From contig JALGQZ010000002.1 of the NCBI GenBank assembly GCA_023105745.1, forward strand, positions 82,291,785-82,355,784: a stretch of DNA of 64,000 bases. Direction: 5' to 3'. The position numbers were made by a program, and so were the translations under genes. A model generated the notes under the pieces. That model worked only from the letters and a program-made list of their open reading frames with translations, was not told where the DNA came from and searched no databases. Within the stretch, counting starts at the first letter, position 1; each line of letters starts with the position of its first letter. Shown here piece by piece: positions 58,639 to 64,000 of the stretch. The stretch comes from Austropuccinia psidii. Its lineage: Eukaryota; Basidiomycota; Pucciniomycetes; Pucciniales; Sphaerophragmiaceae.

Positions 58639-61071
58639 ATGTCAACCCCTTCACAACCACTTTGCATTGGGATGATTAATATTCGTATTCCAATAAATAG
58701 TGATATAGCCTTAAATCCTGAGAATTCCCACTTAGCGTCTTGGATTATCATATGGCACAATCAACACAACATATTTGTTTATCTCCCCAATAACCAGCAT
58801 GCTATTGGCTCTCTACCTGGAACCCTTTCCAAAACGTTGATACCATTCCTTGGGGCACCAAAAACGTTCATGCACTGTGGTCCTGGTGGGGCATGGATTG
58901 AAAATTGCCAATCCAATCCTTCTCAAATATTATTCGTTGAGGGAGTATTTATGACTGATGCAAATGATCCCTCCTCATCTCAGAAACCCAATCTAGCATT
59001 GATGTTTTTCACATGGTATCCAAACATTTTATTCATAATGGAAAGCTTTCGAACACAAGATTTCAAGCTTAAAATGCCCAAAGAATATGACTGTAATACT
59101 CATAGTCAATGTCAAATCTTCACTCCGACATTTCCCGCTTCAAGCTCGACGCCAGTTTCATATCCTGCTGTTTCATCATTGGTTTCCAAGCAGAAACTGA
59201 TACAATTACCCAGTGGATCAGACCTCCCCATGATGACCCCGCCCCATGCCATTATTCAAACCCCCCTCCTCCCTCATCAAAAGACCGGACTAGCTTTTCT
59301 CTGGGATCAAGAAATCCCCAATGGCCAATCAGCCGTAACCTTTGGGCCACCTCACCCCCAGGATTCACTTTCAATGCCAGGCACATCATTACAAACAGGG
59401 TCACTAGCTTATTTGAATCACTTTCGACCAATACCCCTCTTGGGGGACTGCTCACGGATGATATGGGATTAGGTAAAACCATTCAGGCCATTGCTCTAAT
59501 TGGTACCTCCAAGGAGCGGATGATTGCAAACCCCCATCGCTCCACGCCCACCATGATCATCTGCCCCCCTCGCTTAATTACCAACTGGCAATCAGAAATA
59601 TCCAAGCATGCTAAGGCTGGAGCGCTGCATTCCAAAATCTACCATGGTCCCACTCATCACTCATTATCCAAAGATGACATCTTAAAATATGATATCATCA
59701 TCACTTCTTACAATACTATCACCCAAGAATTTAAGCAAACCAATACCTCTACATCATTCATTTTTCAAATCAATTGGCATTGTATAATTTTGGATGAAGC
59801 ACAGTGAGTGTCTAATCTTAAATGATTCAAATTACCTTTTATATCCAATAACCCTTGCCCCATCTTATAGCTATATTCGCTCTCAATACACTGCCACTCA
59901 CCGTGCCATTAATAGCCTCCTTTCATCCCGTCGAATATGTTTAACGGGCACACCTATTCACAACACCATTTATGACCTTTTGGGCATAATATCATTCATC
60001 ACTCAACCCCAGAGCGCTGATCAAGATAACTGGTCACCATTCATCCTGAGTAGTCTCTCCAAAGGTTGCAATAATATCTTGCATTTGGCATTGCGGCATT
60101 TAAGTTTGCGCCGCACCAAAACCACACATCTCCAATCCCTCCCCACTATTAGCCATCATTATGAGCTGCTCCCACTCAACCCAACCATGCAGCAAGAATA
60201 TTCCATATTATATGAAGAATTCCTATCATCCAAAAGGAAAGGACCAGGAGAATTTTTCAGAAATATTAATAAGCTGCGAATATGTTGTAACCATCACATC
60301 ATGCTTAACACAATTGCAGAGGCAGACTTGGAAGACCACGAGGGCAGGAGCACTCAGGATAGCTCCCCAAGAATCACACGAACTATTGTGGATGTGGAAA
60401 CATGCATGATGAGTAGTAAAATTGCACACCTCCTACAAAGCTTAATGAAGAACAAACAAACAAGTTGTGGTCCAACCAAATCAGTGGTTTATACCCAATG
60501 GACCCAATTTCTATATTTGTGCGTTAATTCTAATATGCATCCATTACCAATTGAGTCCATCTGACTTTTTCATATTGTAGAATTGGTATTGCCCTTGCCC
60601 ATCACTCTATCCTTTCAGCACAAATTGATGGAACAATTACAGCACAAGCACAGGAGAGGGCACTGGAGAATTTCTTCAATAATCCTGAATGTGAAGTCCT
60701 CATTGCATCCATTGCCGCAGCTGGAACTGGCCTCAATATAACTTGTCCTAATATGGTCTATTTAATGGTGAGGGGACCCCCAAAATTCAGCCCTGATTTG
60801 CGGCCCCTGACATCCACATTTCTAGGAGCCCAATTGGAACCCAGCCATTGAGGCTCAGGCTGTTGATCGACTCCATCGTATTGGCCAACAACAACCTGTA
60901 AAGGTCATCCACTATATCACTCCTCATTCAGTTGAGGTCAACATGCGGAAGGTACCTTCCAAGATCATCTTTGACCCTAATTGTATTGCTATTCTAAAAT
61001 CCTGCCTTATGGAAATGCCATTTTCCAAACACCAATAGGTCCAAGAAAAGAAAAAATCATTAACTGCATGA
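58639..61071 (+). pseudogene. SNF2-family ATPase (SNF2-2), one-base frameshift
   Basis: Same family as SNF2-1. Exons: 58639-59803, 59871-60518, 60581-60767, 60826-60951, 61039-61071. Motifs: HQKTGLAFLWDQE (Q-motif area), GGLLTDDMGLGKTIQAIAL (Walker A), TMIICPPRLITNWQSEI, IITSYNTITQ, ILDEAH with the His codon split by intron 1, CLTGTPIHNTIYDLLG, LRRTKT, LRICCNHHIM, IASIAAAGTGLNIT, EAQAVDRLHRIGQQQPVK (motif VI). The N-terminal 220 residues are specific to this family. One base is missing near 59332, so the N-terminal frame ends at 59472 and the helicase frame is separate; a one-base change would restore it, so it may be a sequencing error. Four intron positions match SNF2-1. It converges on A2. 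Confidence 0.85.
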
Positions 61072-61376
61072 GCCTTACTGATATTATATAATTTGTGTTT
61101 GACCAAGTTGATAAATCTTGTTCACCCTGGCATAGGTACACAATTATGAACACCATGAGTTGGATTGAACTCCTTCAATATTTCCTCAATGAAAATGAGC
61201 AATAGAGTCTTATTTCTAAGGGAGACGGTGATACATTCCAATTCATATTGTCTATATTCTGACATATTTAGCAAGTTGTTGCATCTTTAAGAAATCATAC
61301 TCAGATTGTATTACACCTGCACAAATAATTCACAAAATGTTAATTTGTAACGGTGCTATACATTTATATTACTAAG
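61072..61376. other. Short convergent spacer between SNF2-2 and A2
   Basis: No gene. It separates the stop codons of SNF2-2 (plus) and A2 (minus) and presumably holds both 3' UTRs. Confidence 0.5.
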
Positions 61377-63445
61377 TTATTGCAGAGCATCACCATTCGG
61401 CCTAATAACTGGCATGTCAAGTATCTTGAAGGCGCTAGTCTGCATCTTACTACAGCCTTTGAGCCAATCTTGATCAAATACCTGAAATGATAAGCCTTCC
61501 GGAATATCACCATCATCTGTCGATCGTAATTCTGGCAATCTATCAATAGTTTTTTTACCCTTTTTTTTAATGCGATTACAAAACTCTATGTCTCGATCCA
61601 TTTTTAATACCAATTCATTAAATAACTGGGAGCGCCAGCGTAATCCCACTTTCCGGTAAACTTGACGGCCATTTTCCAGTACCTCCTCAGTATCTGAACA
61701 TACTCGAGGGTCATTGAATTGTGATGCTAGGATGGGAAATTTAGCCGTATCACACCATTCATGACGGCGCTCACAGGTCTGCACATAATGAAGTAGATCA
61801 TCATCAGTCTTTGCTCACAATGAAGAAGAGATACATTAACTAACCCTTTGAAGAATCTTCCCGAGCTTTTGATTCTCCTTCTTTTTAACCAAATACTCGG
61901 CATCCTTTTGAATAGACTTCCATTCTCTTTTCAAATAAGTGAAATATTGCTTCATTAAAGCCGCCACGACCCCATAGTTATTATGATCCTTGTTCCAACA
62001 GTAATGATGATACTCGGTGCTGACCAGTGCGAGATGGAATGTACGGTAAAACACCATAGACATCAGCTCATTGAACGGATGTTGCCATGAGCTCTCCCAG
62101 TCCCAAGTGAATCGCTTTAGTCCTAACTTGTGGAGCTCATTTTCGCAGTAGCTTTGGAAACCCTGAGACTGAACCTGTGTTGATGGCTCATTGAAAACAT
62201 CCTCGGGGACATATCCAAGATGACCAGCCACTTGAATTGCAATTTCACACTCTTCTGTGCTTGGTGGTGCTGGTAGTGAGGAAAAATCCTTATCCCTAAC
62301 TTTGAGTAGGAACAGGCAATGTGCATGTACTGCTGATCTCATTCCATGGACATTCTCTGGAATTTCTGCTTTCAGCCATTTTTGTTGCTCCTTCTGGCTT
62401 GCACGTTTCGCCACATTGTGAGCTTTACGAGCCTGGTTCCTTTGCTGTCTGCCCTCTGATTGTTCAAGCATACTCTGGGAAAGGGGCATTTGAGAATGGG
62501 TGAACTCATTATTTGACTGAGTGCCATGCTCATGCGCCGTGAAATTGTCACTCCTTGGTTCTTCATTTGTTTCCATTTGAGTTGGAGACATGTTCTCATC
62601 CTCATCATCCACCATTTTTTCTCTTGATGAACTGGCATGAGATGTTCTTGGTTTGGAGGAATATGGATGATGACGTCCAGTGACTTTCTCTTTACGGACC
62701 AGAGGTGAAGATGCATAAAGTTCATCACCTGCCATGCACATCATTAGTTAACACATCAAAAAATTAATGAACACTGGTCACTCACAATCTTCAATTGGCT
62801 CCTGAGATCAGACTGACTTGCCTTTAGGTGCCATATCTAACCCATGAAACAAACATATCAAATGGTGAAAAAGGTTATACTTCGAAATTAAAATGACTTA
62901 CTTTGATGAAGCGTCAATCCTGGATTTCCCTCCGACAGACCACTCCAGGTTACATTCTCCAATGGTCTTTTTCGTCTCCCCCCATCCACGCGCCTTTCAT
63001 CACCCACATGAACCTGAGATCCTGATGGAATATTGAGGGTTGGGTGTTTACTTTGGCCGAAGAGATCCTGGGATGCGACTGGATTCCGACCGGGATTAAG
63101 GAGGAACTCACGTGGAAATTTTGATTGGGGATTAGCGTGTGATTTGATTTGAGGTGTGCCTTCTGGCCCCTGAGACACATGCGTTTGTGTATTAGTGGGA
63201 TTCGGGGGAATTGGAGTGACGGAAATATTTGGGATTGACCAAGTGCTTGAAGTTGGAGCCTTTGGATTGCCCACATCAATGTTAAGACCTGATACATTCA
63301 TTGAGGATGCGATAGGGGTTGTGAGAGGAATGTTGGGACTCAATGGTGACTGTGTTTGAACATATTCTATGCTAGATTCACTATTTGAGTCATGAACAGA
63401 ACCTGAACGGGATTTATGTGACTTGAAAGATGACATAAGGGCCAA
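61377..63445 (-). CDS. Family-A protein, copy 2 (A2), long form
   Basis: I do not recognise a named domain. The minus-strand model is exon 1 at 63445 to about 62903 (Ser/Pro/Asn-rich, ending at a GTAAGT donor), possibly a small exon near 62840-62790, then about 62744-61845 and 61808-61377. The middle exon has a basic helical stretch (QQRNQARKAHNVAKRASQKEQQKWLKAE) and FTWDWESSWQHPFNELMSM, matching A3's FAWNQCWESKWNQIFAK. The last exon has RVCSDTEEV, GLRWRSQLFNELVLKMDRD, a Lys-rich loop, DRLPELRSTDDG and IPEGLSFQVFDQDWL, all collinear with A3. The large exons are free of stops; the small second exon is doubtful because a TGA lies in one reading of it. It converges on SNF2-2, as A3 does on SNF2-1. 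Confidence 0.65.
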
Positions 63446-64000
63446 AAAAGTACAATAATATTTTTAACTAGATAAAACACCTCAGTATTATGATAAAATA
63501 GAGTGATATGAGATGAAATATTTTCAAATTTAGAATAGAGAAATTCTATGAATAGTTGGAACTAAGTGTTGCGTGAAATTCCAATAAGCCTCTTTTTAGG
63601 AGAATCCTCCCTGCCTCCTATTGAGCTCTTCCGCTTGTATCGGAAACCACCCGGCACGGCCTACCACCATATAATGTAATATTTCCTTGATCTCAAAGGG
63701 GACCCATCATCCATAAGTAATCATATTTGGTAACATTTCTGCCTCCCCATTGTCACATTTTGTGAATTATCCAAACTGCCAATATATGCATTGAAATTCC
63801 ACAGCATTGTACATCTGTAAAGGGGTATATTCATGAAGGATTTACCCACAAAAGAGACATCACCTTTTCAAGAAAGGCAAGACAATCCAAATCACATGCC
63901 AACCGATTAAAAGCCTGCTGCACTCAAACCAAATACCAAGACTTTAGCTGCACTCCAACCCCTTATGTAATAGAGTTATATCATTATGTCTGTAATAAGG
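63446..64000. other. Upstream flank of A2, no gene seen
   Basis: No coding region is supported to the end of the window. It is moderately AT-rich near A2. It probably contains the A2 promoter on the minus strand. Confidence 0.4.

Overview
The window looks like repeat-rich, AT-rich nuclear DNA of a rust fungus (Pucciniales). The basis is spliceosomal introns with GTAAGT-like donors, a fungal Ty3/gypsy chromovirus, a Plavaka/CACTA-type transposase, Tet-like 2OG-Fe(II) oxygenases and short intron-rich ORFs. From memory, several proteins (the Ty3 integrase, the SNF2 protein at 58.6-61.1 kb, the Cys-cluster protein at 54.2-55.6 kb) resemble proteins of Austropuccinia psidii. I could not run a search, so the species is an inference. 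No ordinary, complete housekeeping gene is present.

Layout. 0-2.7 kb: an LTR-like repeat and a decayed Ty3 integrase/chromodomain fragment on the minus strand. 2.7-8.5 kb: AT-rich relic DNA with a possible Copia RNase H remnant. 8.7-11.4 kb: an intron-bearing C-terminal fragment of VPS13, a pseudogene on the minus strand. 12.3-13.4 kb: a Tet-like oxygenase (TET1, minus). 13.9-15.2 kb: an AATTAATT-type satellite. 16.1-19.1 kb: family-B protein (B1, minus). 19.35-22.8 kb: a large array of palindromic, hairpin-forming repeats. 22.9-26.3 kb: Plavaka/CACTA transposase (plus). 26.8-28.4 kb: family-A protein (A1, plus). 29.1-31.2 kb: family-B protein (B2, plus, intact). 31.5-32.6 kb: family-A protein (A3, plus). 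32.6-35.0 kb: SNF2 ATPase (SNF2-1, minus), tail to tail with A3. 36.7-46.8 kb: a complete Ty3 chromovirus with 5-bp target duplication, nested in older repeat DNA. 47.7-48.5 kb: a GC-rich CGTCA cluster and a minisatellite. 49.1-51.3 kb: B3 (plus, decayed). 51.5-53.2 kb: TET2 (plus). 53.3-53.8 kb: a second minisatellite. 54.2-55.6 kb: an intact Cys-cluster protein (minus). 56.2-56.9 kb: a tandem duplication. 58.6-61.1 kb: SNF2-2 (plus), tail to tail with A2. 61.4-63.4 kb: A2 (minus).

How the parts fit. Four gene families recur around the transposase: A (three copies), B (three copies), SNF2 (two copies) and TET/JBP-like dioxygenase (two copies). B is followed by TET in the same order and orientation in two diverged loci. 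A and SNF2 converge tail to tail in two diverged loci. The SNF2 copies share four intron positions, one of which splits the His codon of the DEAH box. This looks like a modular mobile system that carries DNA-modification (oxidation of 5-methylpyrimidine, by family inference) and chromatin-remodelling genes together with two protein families I do not recognise. Established background: lineage-specific TET/JBP expansions linked to KDZ and other transposons in basidiomycetes. The specific B-TET and A-SNF2 modules are what I would look at first. Most copies carry stop codons or homopolymer frameshifts. B2, A3 and the Cys-cluster gene read through cleanly.
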